From: Actinocorallia sp. API 0066
GTDB lineage: Bacteria; Actinomycetota; Actinomycetes; Streptosporangiales; Streptosporangiaceae
DNA length: 64,000 nt
Direction of reading: 5' to 3'
Assembly (NCBI RefSeq): GCF_020991275.1
Contig: NZ_JAJLQY010000001.1
Location: forward strand, 496,001 to 560,000
The notes below the pieces were generated by a model, which saw only the letters and a list, made by a program, of their open reading frames with translations, made no database searches and was not told where the DNA came from. This document shows positions 24,560 through 32,963 of the stretch, piece after piece. The stretch's first letter is position 1, and the number at the start of each line of letters is the position of its first letter. A program made the translations under genes and the position numbers.

Positions 24560-25824
24560 GACGGGCTCCGGTGGTCGGCCGACGCCTCGTCCTCCGCCAT
24601 GAGGGACTCGCGCCAGTCGTCGGGCAGCAGATGGTCGAGCACGTCGTCGATGGTGACGGCGCCGAGCATGTGGCCGTCCTCGTCGACGACGGCGGCCGAC
24701 ACCAGGTTGTAGGTCGCCAGGATGCCTGAGACGGCCGCCAACGACATCGTCGGACGCAGCGGAGACAGCGCCCTGTCCACGATGCCGCCGATCATCGTCG
24801 AAGGCGGATCGCGCAGGAGTCGCTGGAAGTGGACGGTCCCCAGGTAGCGTCCGGTGGGCGTCTCGGTGGGGGGCCGCACGACGTACACCTGGGCGGCGAG
24901 CGCCGGGTTGAGGTCGGGGTTGCGGATCTGGGCGAGCGCCTCGGCCACGGTGGCGTCCGGCGGGAGGATCACCGCCTCGGTCGTCATGAGGCCGCCCGCG
25001 GTGTTGTCGGCGTACCGCAGCAGCCGTCTGACGGGCTCGGCCTCCTGCGGCTCCATAAGGGTGAGGAGTTGCTCACGCTGGTCGGGGGGGAGTTCACCCA
25101 GCAGGTCTGCGGCGTCGTCGGGGCCCATCACCTCAAGGACGTCGGCAGCCCTGTCCGCGTCGAGGCTGCCGAGGATCTCCACCTGGTCGTCCTCGGGGAG
25201 CTCCTCCAGGACGTCGGCGAGACGCTCGTCGTCGAGGGCGGCGGCCACCTCGCCCCTGCGCTTGGCGGGCAGCTCGTGCATGACGTTGGCGAGGTCGGCC
25301 GGTTTCATCCGCTCGAACGCGGCGATGAGCTGGACCGCGCCCTGCTGCTCGTCCGGCACCTCAAGGCCGTGGACCTCCTCCCAGTCGAAGACGAGGGTCT
25401 CGGACCTGAGCCTGCGCGGCCCCTTCGCGCGCCGGACGGCGACCTTGGTGATCTCCCAGTCCCGCGTGCGCATCGGCTCCATCGCGAGGTCCACCAGCAG
25501 GTACTCGACGTTCTCGGCGACGACCCTGCGGTCGAGCATCTCGCCGATCGCGAGGGTCTCGGCGGGGCGGCGGGCGAACCTGCGCATGTTGAGCTTGCCG
25601 TTGAAGATCACCGCGCGGGCGTCGAACGAGGAGATCCGGGTGATCGGCAGGAAGACCGGGCGCCCCGGCGGCACGTCGACGACGAGCCCGAGCACGCGCG
25701 GCCGTTCCAGGGACCGCAGCGCCACCACGACGTCGCGGACCCTGCCGACCTGGTCGCCGATCGGGTCGAACACGCCGACCCCGGCGAGCCTGGCCAGGAA
25801 CACCCTGGACGGCCCCGAGTTCAT
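24556..25824 (-). CDS. Soluble MgtE_N/CBS-domain protein with PRC-like N-terminus
   Basis: 422 aa from ATG 25824; a GTG at 25842 would add six residues. The first about 180 residues form two PRC-barrel-like repeats (VFDPIGDQVGRVRDVVV, LLVDLAMEP). An MgtE N-terminal superhelix follows (about 180-285, with ELPEDDQVEILGSLDADRA), then two CBS domains (about 290-410, MTTEAVILPPDATVAEAL and GAVTIDDVLDHLL). The MgtE transmembrane channel part is absent, so this is a cytosolic Mg2+- or nucleotide-sensing protein rather than a transporter. Operon with DUF1003. Confidence 0.88.
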   Translation of the reverse strand: MNSGPSRVFLARLAGVGVFDPIGDQVGRVRDVVVALRSLERPRVLGLVVDVPPGRPVFLPITRISSFDARAVIFNGKLNMRRFARRPAETLAIGEMLDRRVVAENVEYLLVDLAMEPMRTRDWEITKVAVRRAKGPRRLRSETLVFDWEEVHGLEVPDEQQGAVQLIAAFERMKPADLANVMHELPAKRRGEVAAALDDERLADVLEELPEDDQVEILGSLDADRAADVLEVMGPDDAADLLGELPPDQREQLLTLMEPQEAEPVRRLLRYADNTAGGLMTTEAVILPPDATVAEALAQIRNPDLNPALAAQVYVVRPPTETPTGRYLGTVHFQRLLRDPPSTMIGGIVDRALSPLRPTMSLAAVSGILATYNLVSAAVVDEDGHMLGAVTIDDVLDHLLPDDWRESLMAEDEASADHRSPS

Positions 25825-25857
25825 GGTCCTCGTACTACCCACGGATGCCGGACGCGA

Positions 25858-26373
25858 TCACCGGTCGGCGCGGCGGCGCTTGCCGCCCAGCATGAACGGA
25901 CGCTTGGTCTTGCTCGTCGCGGGTGTCGGGACGGTCCGGACGGCGGGGGACTCGACGTACCCACCGGGAAGTTCGGGATATCTCCCGTTCGGGGTGAGCT
26001 TGAGGAGGTAGGACTCCCTCGCCCAGAAAGAAGGGCCCTTGTCCGGGGCGGCGTTGAGGCGCGCCTTGTACAGGTGCGGCGTCAACTCCTCCCACTCCGC
26101 CGAGTCCGGCTCGACCTCGCTTACGTCGGCCGTCCACGTGATGAGCCTTCCGCCCTTGTCCTTGCTGCGCACGGACACGTCGACGGTGGCGGCCTCGGGC
26201 AGGCCGGGAAGCGGCTGTTCGCCCTCGCCGCCGGTCAGGACGTATGCCGCGCCGTCCAGCCACACGAACCAGGCGGGGCGCGGCCGGGCGGGCGGCACGC
26301 CCACCCACACCAGCGAGGACTTCTTCATCGCCTCGTCGAGCAGCGCCTCGGCGTCCACCTGCGTCTCGGTCAT
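25858..26373 (-). CDS. Conserved actinobacterial hypothetical protein
   Basis: 171 aa from ATG 26373 (MTETQVDAEALLDEAMKKSS). No signal peptide or membrane helix. Beta-rich central part with WVGVPPARPRPAWFVWLDGAAY and VRSKDKGGRLITWTADV, resembling a divergent split-barrel fold, and a basic tail (TSKTKRPFMLGGKRRRADR). I know such a gene from actinobacterial loci next to MgtE_N/CBS genes but not a function. It precedes that gene on the same strand with a 33-nt gap. Confidence 0.6.
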   Translation of the reverse strand: MTETQVDAEALLDEAMKKSSLVWVGVPPARPRPAWFVWLDGAAYVLTGGEGEQPLPGLPEAATVDVSVRSKDKGGRLITWTADVSEVEPDSAEWEELTPHLYKARLNAAPDKGPSFWARESYLLKLTPNGRYPELPGGYVESPAVRTVPTPATSKTKRPFMLGGKRRRADR

Positions 26374-26460
26374 GGGCCCATCATGGCGGGTGCGGGCCGC
26401 GCGGGGGAACGCGGGACCGCCGATCGGGCCCTGCCTTGGCCCGCGCCGGGCGGCGCTCGG

Positions 26461-26466
26461 TAGCCT
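26461..26466 (+). promoter_or_regulatory. Leaderless-type -10 element before the CitE-like gene
   Basis: TAGCCT (26461-26466) lies 7 nt before ATG 26474, and no ribosome binding site is present. Confidence 0.45.
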
Positions 26467-26473
26467 CCGGTCC

Positions 26474-27418
26474 ATGCAGCGATCGCGACGCACCACCCTC
26501 GCCGTGCCCGGGAGCAGCCAGAGGTTCATCGACAAGGCGCGCGGGCTGCCCGCCGACGAGATCTTCCTCGACCTCGAAGACGCGGTGGCGCCCGACGCGA
26601 AAGCCGACGCGCGTAAGCAGGTCGTGGAAGCGCTGCGCGAGGGCGGCTGGGACGGCAAGGTCAGGGTCGTCCGCGTCAACGCCCTCGACACCGAATGGAC
26701 CTACCGCGACGTCATCGAAGTCGTCGAAGGGGCGGGTGACGCGCTCGACTGCGTGATGCTGCCGAAGGTCGGCGAACCCGCTGACGTCCAGTGGCTCGAC
26801 AAGCTGCTTACCCAGATCGAGCGGGCCAACGGCCTTGAACCCGGCCGGATCGGCATCGAGGCGCAGATCGAGGACGCGCGCGGCCTCATCAACGTGGACG
26901 CCATCGCCGCCTCCTCACCCCGCCTGGAAACGCTCGTCTTCGGGCCCGGGGACTTCATGGCCTCCATCAACATGAAGACGCTCGTCGTAGGGGAGCAGCC
27001 TCCGGGCTACACCGAAGGCGACGCCTACCACTACATCTACATGCGCATCCTCATGGCGTGCCGCGCCTACGGGCTCCAGGCGATCGACGGGCCTTACTTC
27101 AACGTGCGCGACACCGAGGCGTTCATCCGGGCGGCCCGGCGTACTGCGGCGCTCGGCTATGACGGCAAGTGGGTGCTGCACCCGTCGCAGATCGAGGCCG
27201 GGAACGACGTGTTCTCGCCGTCCCAGGAGGACTACGACCACGCCGAGCTGATCCTTGAGGCGTACGACTACTACACGACGGTCGAGCGGCGCGGCGCGGC
27301 GATGCTCGGCGACGAGATGATCGACGAGGCGTCGCGCAAGATGGCCCTCGTGATCGCCGCCAAGGGCCGGGCCGCCGGACTCGCCAGGACGCGGGCGTTC
27401 GAGCGTCCCGGCACCTGA
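26474..27418 (+). CDS. HpcH/HpaI aldolase/CitE-like CoA-ester lyase
   Basis: 314 aa, TIM barrel. Motifs: TLAVPGSSQRFIDKA (N-terminal strand and Arg), EIFLDLEDAVAPDAKADAR (Glu/Asp metal region), RVVRVNALDT, MLPKVGEPADV, IEAQIEDARGLINVD and VFGPGDFMASIN. This is the CitE/Mcl branch, cleaving or hydrolysing (S)-malyl-CoA, citramalyl-CoA or related esters with Mg2+. The stand-alone gene lacks citrate-lyase partners, as in mycobacterial CitE-like enzymes. Confidence 0.88.
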   Translation: MQRSRRTTLAVPGSSQRFIDKARGLPADEIFLDLEDAVAPDAKADARKQVVEALREGGWDGKVRVVRVNALDTEWTYRDVIEVVEGAGDALDCVMLPKVGEPADVQWLDKLLTQIERANGLEPGRIGIEAQIEDARGLINVDAIAASSPRLETLVFGPGDFMASINMKTLVVGEQPPGYTEGDAYHYIYMRILMACRAYGLQAIDGPYFNVRDTEAFIRAARRTAALGYDGKWVLHPSQIEAGNDVFSPSQEDYDHAELILEAYDYYTTVERRGAAMLGDEMIDEASRKMALVIAAKGRAAGLARTRAFERPGT

Positions 27419-27443
27419 GGGACGGCGCGGTGATCGTTCCGGT

Positions 27444-27449
27444 TACGCT
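27444..27449 (+). promoter_or_regulatory. Leaderless-type -10 element before the CPBP gene
   Basis: TACGCT (27444-27449) lies 6 nt before ATG 27456; no ribosome binding site is present. Confidence 0.45.
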
Positions 27450-27455
27450 GCTGGA

Positions 27456-29435
27456 ATGGAGCCACCCGAGGACGTGAGACCCGCAGCAGGCGCCCCGGAC
27501 GACGAGCCGGCGCCCGACGCGGCCACGTCCTGGGTCCCCGTGGACGCGCGCCCCTCCTTCGGCCCCCCCGAACCACAGGCCACCTGGCCCGCCGAACACA
27601 CCTACCCCCTCCGCCACGTGGAGCAGCCACCCCCACCCCCCGGCACCGCCCCCGAATCCCCCGGCTACACCCTGCCCACACCCCCCACCCCCGCCACCCC
27701 CGGCTACCGCCTCCCCGCCCCCACCCCCACCTTCGCCCCCGTCCAACCACCCCCCTACACCCCCGGCACCCCCAGCCCCTACACCCCACCCCTGGGCCAC
27801 CCCGGCTGGAGTTCGGTACCGCCGGGCGTCCAGGGCCCGCCCTACGCCCAACCTCCCACCGCCGAAAACGCGCTACCCGGCCCCGCCCAGCCCGGCTACG
27901 GCCCGGTGCCTCCCAGCTCGCATGGTTCGCCTTACGAGCAGCCGCCCACCGGCGAACACGCGCCGCCAGGCCCAGGGCAGCCCGCCTGGGGTCCGGTACC
28001 GCCGGGCGTTCAGGGCCCGCCCTACGCCCAACCCCCCACCGGCGAACACGCGCTACCGGAGCAGGGCCAGGTGCGCCCCGGCTTCGAGGGGTCGCCTTAT
28101 CGGCAGCCGCCCACCGGCGAACACGTGCCACCCGCTTATGGGCAGCCTGGCTACGGTCAGCCGCCTACTGGCGAACATGTGCTGCCCGGTTACCGACAGC
28201 CCGGCTACGGGCCGGTGCCTTCCGGTGTCTCGGGGTCTCCGTACGGTCAGCCGCCTACCGGTGAACATGTGCTGCCCGGTTATGGGCAGGCGGGTTATGG
28301 GACGGGGGCGTATGGGGGGCCGGGGCCCTACGGGGGTGTGCCTTATGCGGGTGGGCCGGGGTATGTGGTGGCGGGGTATGGGCGGCGGGAGCCTTGGGTG
28401 GTGGAACCCGAGGCGGGGGTGCCGTTCCATCGGATGGACCGGACTCGGGTGCATCGGTGGTGGCGGCCGCTCCTCGGGACGCTGGCGCTGGCCGGGTTGA
28501 TCTTCTTTGCCGCGATCATGGTTTTTGTCCTGTGGGCGGCGGGGCACTGGGCCGTCACCGGGGAGCAGCCCAAGCTCGGCGCCGACGGGAACCAGCTGTT
28601 CGGCGGCGTTGTGGAGGACCTCGCGGCCCAGCTGGTGATGATCGGGGTCTGGACACCGCTGGTGCTGCTCGTCGTCTGGGGCGTCGCGCGGCGGCCCGCG
28701 GGCGGCGTCGTGTCGGTGCTCGGCCGGATGCGCTGGAAGTGGCTCGCGGTGTGCGTGCTGCCCGCGCTGGGCTACGTGGTGCTCTCCTACGCGCTGCTGG
28801 TGCTCGTCAGCGCGGTGTTCGGCGCGGACGAACCCGCGGCCGGGCAGGGCGGCTGGGTCGGCTGGTCCGCCCTCATCGCCCCGCTCGTCGTGATCATCCT
28901 GTTCGTGCCGTTCCAGTCGGCGGCCGAGGAGTTCGTCTTCCGTGGCTGGCTGCTCCAGGCGATCGGCGGATGCACCCTCGTCCGTCCGGACGGCACCTAC
29001 CGCAACGGGTTCACCCGCGCGCTGGGCGCCGCCTTCGGGACGCCGTGGCCCGCGATCGTCATCAGCAGCGCGGTCTTCGTCGCCGGGCACGGGTACACCG
29101 GCTGGGCGATGCTCGACATCGGCCTGTGGGCCGTCACGTGCGGCTGGCTGACGGTGAAGACGGGCGGCCTGGAGGCGAGCATCGCGCTGCACGTGCTCAA
29201 CAACCTCGTGGCCTTCGGCGTCCCCGCCGTCATGGGCCAGCTTGACGACGCGCTGGTGCAGGGCGGCGCGCCCGCTTACATCCTGCTCGCCGATCTGCCG
29301 CCGCTGGTGTTCTTCGCCGTCGTCGTGCTGTGGCTGCGGCGCAGGATGGACGTCGCGACGCTGACGCCCGGCCCGGCCGGGGAGCCGCCTGCCGACGAGC
29401 GTGCGGCCCCCGCCCTACAGCCGTCGGAAGGCTGA
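27456..29435 (+). CDS. CPBP (CAAX/ABI) intramembrane protease with long Pro-rich repeat domain
   Basis: 659 aa. The first about 325 residues are a low-complexity Pro/Gly/Tyr region. From residue about 117 to 280 units of about 25-30 aa built around PPTGEH, PGYGQ and GPVPPGVQG recur about six times. About eight membrane helices follow (from about 338). The Abi/CPBP motifs are EEFVFRGWLL (EExxxR, about 490), FVAGHGYTGW and LEASIALHVLNN. Such proteases process prenylated or bacteriocin-related substrates in other bacteria; here the substrate is unknown. Converges on the next gene with a 4-nt gap, whose product also has a PGYGQ-rich tail. Confidence 0.85.
   Translation: MEPPEDVRPAAGAPDDEPAPDAATSWVPVDARPSFGPPEPQATWPAEHTYPLRHVEQPPPPPGTAPESPGYTLPTPPTPATPGYRLPAPTPTFAPVQPPPYTPGTPSPYTPPLGHPGWSSVPPGVQGPPYAQPPTAENALPGPAQPGYGPVPPSSHGSPYEQPPTGEHAPPGPGQPAWGPVPPGVQGPPYAQPPTGEHALPEQGQVRPGFEGSPYRQPPTGEHVPPAYGQPGYGQPPTGEHVLPGYRQPGYGPVPSGVSGSPYGQPPTGEHVLPGYGQAGYGTGAYGGPGPYGGVPYAGGPGYVVAGYGRREPWVVEPEAGVPFHRMDRTRVHRWWRPLLGTLALAGLIFFAAIMVFVLWAAGHWAVTGEQPKLGADGNQLFGGVVEDLAAQLVMIGVWTPLVLLVVWGVARRPAGGVVSVLGRMRWKWLAVCVLPALGYVVLSYALLVLVSAVFGADEPAAGQGGWVGWSALIAPLVVIILFVPFQSAAEEFVFRGWLLQAIGGCTLVRPDGTYRNGFTRALGAAFGTPWPAIVISSAVFVAGHGYTGWAMLDIGLWAVTCGWLTVKTGGLEASIALHVLNNLVAFGVPAVMGQLDDALVQGGAPAYILLADLPPLVFFAVVVLWLRRRMDVATLTPGPAGEPPADERAAPALQPSEG
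27804..28295 (+). repeat. Degenerate in-frame repeats coding a Pro-rich domain
   Basis: About six units of 75-90 bp, each coding variants of GPVPPGVQGPPY, QPPTGEHxLPG and YGQPGY. Units differ at many silent positions, so they are old or shuffled by codon drift rather than a fresh expansion. Codons shift from C-rich at the 5' end to G-rich at the 3' end. Confidence 0.8.
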
Positions 29436-29439
29436 CCGT

Positions 29440-30135
29440 TCAGGGGCGCGGCGGTTGCTGGTCGCCGACCCCGAAGACCTGGGTCCACTCGCCGGCGGGC
29501 GGCTGCTGCGGCGCGCCGCCCTGCCCGTACTGGGGCTGTCCGTACTGCGGCTGCTGGCCGTAGCCGGGCTGCGCGGGCGGCTGGCCGTACTGCGGCTGGC
29601 CCGGCTGCGCGAAAGGCTGCTGGCCGTAGGCGGGCTGCTGAGGCGGCAGGCCCTGCGGCTGGCCGAAGGCGGGCGCCGCCTGCTGGCCGAAGGGCTGGCC
29701 GCCCGGCTGCGGCGCCGCGCCCGCGTACTGCGCGTGCCACTGCTGGACGCCCTGCACCTTGAGCGCGAACTGCGGGTCCTTCATGCCGAGCGAGTTGACC
29801 GGCGCCCAGGCGCGGCGGCTCGTGCCGTCGGTGAACCTCAGCGTGACGCGGTCGGCGAACCAGAACTTGCCGGACTCGATCGCGGCGATCCGCGCCCACG
29901 GGTAGCTGTGCTTCTGCCAGCCGTTCATCGTGATGCCCTGCGGGGAGACGTCCAGCCCGAACTTCGCGAACTGGAGGTAGTAGGCGACGAACACACCGGA
30001 GATCAGGAGGAAGAAGACCCCGAGGCTCGGCGCGTTGACGGTGAACTGGAGCAGGCCGAGGATGACGTAGACCCCGGCGAGGATCAGGTAGACCTTCCGC
30101 TGTGCGGGCTCCATCCGCAATTCGAGTTGCTGCAT
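29440..30135 (-). CDS. Two-helix PH-like membrane protein with Gln/Pro/Gly-rich tail
   Basis: 231 aa. Two membrane helices (about 15-32 VYLILAGVYVILGLLQF and about 37-56 LGVFFLLISGVFVAYYL) are followed by a PH-like beta domain (FGLDVSPQGITMNGWQ, YPWARIAAIESGKFW, VTLRFTDGTSRRAWAPV). The last about 90 residues are low complexity (PQYGQPPAQPGYGQQ). The tail resembles the repeat domain of the convergent protease, suggesting both meet the same partner or simply share composition. Function unknown. Confidence 0.7.
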   Translation of the reverse strand: MQQLELRMEPAQRKVYLILAGVYVILGLLQFTVNAPSLGVFFLLISGVFVAYYLQFAKFGLDVSPQGITMNGWQKHSYPWARIAAIESGKFWFADRVTLRFTDGTSRRAWAPVNSLGMKDPQFALKVQGVQQWHAQYAGAAPQPGGQPFGQQAAPAFGQPQGLPPQQPAYGQQPFAQPGQPQYGQPPAQPGYGQQPQYGQPQYGQGGAPQQPPAGEWTQVFGVGDQQPPRP

Positions 30136-30178
30136 GGGTGGTGCCCCCTCGGGTGGACGCTCGGCTGGGCGTCCGATT

Positions 30179-30550
30179 TTACCCCTCGATGACCCGCCAG
30201 AGCCGGAGCGCGTCCAGGAGGCCGTCGGTCAGTGGCAGGTCGGGCAGTTCCTCGGGGCGAGCCCACCGCACGTCGGCGGCGTCGTCGCCCGCGCGCGGTT
30301 CGCCCGCGATGACGGTCGCCGCGTAGTCGTGGACGTCGTAGGGCCCGATCACGACGGATCCGAGCAACCGGCCCACCGCGACGACCAGCCCCGTCTCCTC
30401 GGCGACCTCGCGGACGACGGCGTCGTCGTCGCTCTCGCCCGGTTCGACGCGTCCGCCGGGAATCGACCACAGCCCCTCGCCCGGCGGCCTGCCCCGTCGG
30501 ATGAGGAGGAGCGCGCCGTCCCGCTGGATCACCGCCCCCACGCACCGCAT
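30179..30550 (-). CDS. Nudix hydrolase
   Basis: 123 aa from ATG 30550 (MRCVGAVIQRDGALLLIRRG); on this strand TATCGT (30562-30557) lies 6 nt before, fitting a leaderless start. An ATG at 30580 with a G-run upstream would add ten residues. The Nudix box is complete: G-GRVEPGE-x7-REVAEETGL (about 44-66). Substrate not predictable; small single-domain members hydrolyse (d)NTPs, nucleotide sugars or similar diphosphates. Confidence 0.88.
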   Translation of the reverse strand: MRCVGAVIQRDGALLLIRRGRPPGEGLWSIPGGRVEPGESDDDAVVREVAEETGLVVAVGRLLGSVVIGPYDVHDYAATVIAGEPRAGDDAADVRWARPEELPDLPLTDGLLDALRLWRVIEG

Positions 30551-30629
30551 ACCCCCACGATAAGACTTTCCACGGGCCATATCCCCCCTTTCTTGACTTG
30601 TCGCCGTCGAACGGCGACGGTGGGTAATC

Positions 30630-31283
30630 ATGAGTTCTGACCCTGCGCCTCGGTCCCGGGCGGTGTGCCCGCGGTGCGGAGGACCCGTGGCCGCGTCCCC
30701 GGACGGGGAGTGGGGCTGCTCGCTGCACGGGCCCGTGCTCCCGCTCGACCCGCCCTGCCCGCCGAGCACGGAGGGCCTCCAGGAGGCGCTGAGAGGCGCG
30801 CGGGTGCCGTTCTGGCTGCCCTGGCCCCTCCCGTCCGGCTGGCTCGTCACAGGCTTTCTGAGGGCCGGGGACGAGCGTTCCGGCGTGCGCGGGTCGGGCG
30901 TCGCGGTGTCCGGGCCCGGCCTCGCCGCGGGCCCCGCCGACATGCTGCTCGTCGCCGAGGAGGTCGGGGTGGGCCTGGGCGCCCACTACGCGGGCCTGCC
31001 CGGCCTCGACCCCGGCCCCGCGGCCGACGACGGCCCCCCGCACGCCAAGGTCACCGCCGACGGACGTCCGGTGCCGTTGTGGGCCGTGCCGGGGCCGTCC
31101 GACAGGGCCGTCTACGCGGGCGAGGCGATGGGCCGCTGGCTGTGGGCCGTGCTCTGGCCCGCCGACGCCGGAGTGATGCTCCTCGACCACCTCCAGCTCA
31201 TCGACCTACGCGCGCCCGGCATGGACCTCGACCTCCCGTATGGGGCTCCGTGTCCCTGGCTGGCACCCTCAGGTGACGCCTGA
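30630..31283 (+). CDS. DUF6758 protein with zinc-ribbon N-terminus
   Basis: 217 aa. The N-terminus has a zinc-ribbon-like CPRCGG..(14)..C..H motif (about 13-33), followed by PFWLPWPLPSGWLVTGFLRAGD, VSGPGLAAGPADMLLVAEE and GVGLGAHYAGLPGLDPG, the pattern of the actinobacterial DUF6758 family (often annotated phosphotransacetylase in Streptomyces, without evidence). No membrane helix. It lies divergent from the Nudix gene and upstream of the MBL-fold gene on the same strand. Confidence 0.75.
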   Translation: MSSDPAPRSRAVCPRCGGPVAASPDGEWGCSLHGPVLPLDPPCPPSTEGLQEALRGARVPFWLPWPLPSGWLVTGFLRAGDERSGVRGSGVAVSGPGLAAGPADMLLVAEEVGVGLGAHYAGLPGLDPGPAADDGPPHAKVTADGRPVPLWAVPGPSDRAVYAGEAMGRWLWAVLWPADAGVMLLDHLQLIDLRAPGMDLDLPYGAPCPWLAPSGDA

Positions 31284-31358
31284 GGCGGGTGTGCGGAACG
31301 CGCGCGAAGACGTCCGGGCCGGTGCGGGGAGACCGTGCGTTTCCGGGCGAAGGGGGGA

Positions 31359-31364
31359 TAGGCT
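31359..31364 (+). promoter_or_regulatory. Leaderless-type -10 element before the MBL-fold gene
   Basis: TAGGCT (31359-31364) lies 6 nt before GTG 31371. Confidence 0.45.
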
Positions 31365-31370
31365 TCCCGG

Positions 31371-32069
31371 GTGACTGCGCGCATTGAACATGTGGTGACC
31401 AGCGGACCGGTGACCGTTGACGACGAGGTCCGCACCGTCGAGGCCAACACCTGGATCGTTGGCGACGAGGAGGCGGTGATCGTCATCGACCCGGCCAACG
31501 ACGCCGAGGCCGTCCTCAAAGCCGTCGACGGGCGCGAGGTCATGGCCGTGGTGTGCACCCACGGCTGGGAGAACGTGCTGTCCACGGTCCTTGAGGTCTC
31601 CGCCGACGAGGAGCGCGGCGACGCGCCGATCATGCTGCACCGGGCCGACCGCCCCCAGTGGCGCGCCTACTTCCGCAAGCTCGCGCAGGAGACCGAGGAC
31701 GACGACCTGCGCTCGCTGGAGCCGGACCAGTACCTGGAGGAGGGCGGCGCGTTCGAGATCGCCGACCTCCAGCTCGAGGTGCTGCACACCCCCGGCTTCA
31801 CCCCCGGCAGCATCGCGCTGTACGGCGAGGGCGAGGGCGTGCTCTTCACGGGTAACACCCTGTGGCGGGGCCGTCCGGGCGCTTACGGCGACGACTACCC
31901 CGAGCTGCACACCCAGCTGAACTCCATCAGCGCCCAGTTCGGCCAGCTCCCGCGCGAGACCCGCGTGCTGCCCGGGCAGGGCCCGGAGACCACGGTGGGC
32001 GAGGAGTCCGACCGCTGGGAGTCCTGGTACGACCTGGCCAGGACCGAGGCCGAGTTCGACGAGTCCTGA
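31371..32069 (+). CDS. Metallo-beta-lactamase-fold protein lacking metal ligands (probable pseudoenzyme)
   Basis: 232 aa, GTG start. The scaffold is clear: VEANTWIVGDEEAVIVIDPAND, VVCTHGWENVL, LHTPGFTPGSIALYG, LFTGNTLWRG, VLPGQGPETTVGEE. In active relatives these read THxHxDH, HTPGHTPG, GDTLF and GHGPxTTIG. Here only the first His of the HxHxDH motif survives; the others are W, N and V, and F, N and Q replace later ligands. Loss at every metal site with an otherwise intact fold and open frame points to a conserved non-hydrolytic role, perhaps binding or scaffolding. It is followed 4 nt later by the RecB-like nuclease gene. Confidence 0.8.
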   Translation: MTARIEHVVTSGPVTVDDEVRTVEANTWIVGDEEAVIVIDPANDAEAVLKAVDGREVMAVVCTHGWENVLSTVLEVSADEERGDAPIMLHRADRPQWRAYFRKLAQETEDDDLRSLEPDQYLEEGGAFEIADLQLEVLHTPGFTPGSIALYGEGEGVLFTGNTLWRGRPGAYGDDYPELHTQLNSISAQFGQLPRETRVLPGQGPETTVGEESDRWESWYDLARTEAEFDES

Positions 32070-32072
32070 CGG

Positions 32073-32963
32073 GTGGAGCAGCTCGGCCTGGAGGGCATGC
32101 CCCGGCGGCTGTACCCCTGCACCCCGTCCCGGCTGAACACCTGGCTCGACTGCCCGCGGCGGTACCGGATGACGTATCTGGACCGTCCGCAGCCCGTCAA
32201 GGGGCCGCCCTGGGCGCACAACAGCATGGGCGCCGCGGTGCACAACGCCCTGGCGGGCTACTGGCGGCTGCCGGTGGCCGAGCGCACCCCCGAGGCGGCG
32301 GGCGCGCTACTGGCGCGTGGTTGGCTCACGGACGGCTTCCGTGACGCCGAGCAGGCCCGCCGGTGGCGCGACCGTGCGCGCGCGATGGTCGAGGAGTACG
32401 CGTCGGGGCTCGACCCCCACCAGGAGCCGGCGGGGGTCGAGCGGACGGTCGCGACCCGCACCGACGTGATCGCCGTGTCCGGCCGGATAGACAGGCTGGA
32501 CGAGCGCGGCGGCGCCCTCGCCGTCGTCGATTACAAGACGGGCCGTCGCCCCCTCACGTCCGACGACGCGCGCGGCTCGCTGGCCCTCGCGCTGTACGCC
32601 GTGGCCGCCTCGCGGGTGCTGCGGCGGCCGTGCCGGACGGTCGAGCTGCACCACCTGCCTACGGGCACGGTCGCCGCGTGGGACCACACCGAGGAGTCTC
32701 TCGGCAGGCACCTGCGCCGCGCCGAGCGGGTGGCCACCGAGTGCGCGGACGCCGACGAGGCGTACAGGACGGCCATCCCCGCGCCGCGCAGGTCGCCGGA
32801 GGGCGGCGTCGAGCACGTCGGGCACGACGAGGTGTTCCCGCCCGCGCCGGGGCCGCTGTGCGCCTGGTGCGACTACTCCCGGCACTGCCCGGAGGGACGG
32901 GAGGTCGCGCCGCGCAAGGAGCCGTGGGCGGCCGTGGAGGACACGCCCGTCACGCCGGGGTGA
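32073..32963 (+). CDS. RecB-family PD-(D/E)xK exonuclease with Fe-S-type cysteines
   Basis: 296 aa, GTG start. Single-domain RecB/Cas4-like nuclease: CTPSRLNTWLDCPRRYRM near the N-terminus, catalytic core VSGRIDRLDERGG and AVVDYKTGR (Asp, Asp and x-Lys), and a C-terminal CAWCDYSRHCPEG. The cysteine before RRYRM and the three C-terminal cysteines fit a 4Fe-4S cluster as in AddB and Cas4. Stand-alone versions are widespread in actinobacteria; the partner is unknown. Overlaps the convergent MpaB-like gene by 14 nt. Confidence 0.88.
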   Translation: MEQLGLEGMPRRLYPCTPSRLNTWLDCPRRYRMTYLDRPQPVKGPPWAHNSMGAAVHNALAGYWRLPVAERTPEAAGALLARGWLTDGFRDAEQARRWRDRARAMVEEYASGLDPHQEPAGVERTVATRTDVIAVSGRIDRLDERGGALAVVDYKTGRRPLTSDDARGSLALALYAVAASRVLRRPCRTVELHHLPTGTVAAWDHTEESLGRHLRRAERVATECADADEAYRTAIPAPRRSPEGGVEHVGHDEVFPPAPGPLCAWCDYSRHCPEGREVAPRKEPWAAVEDTPVTPG

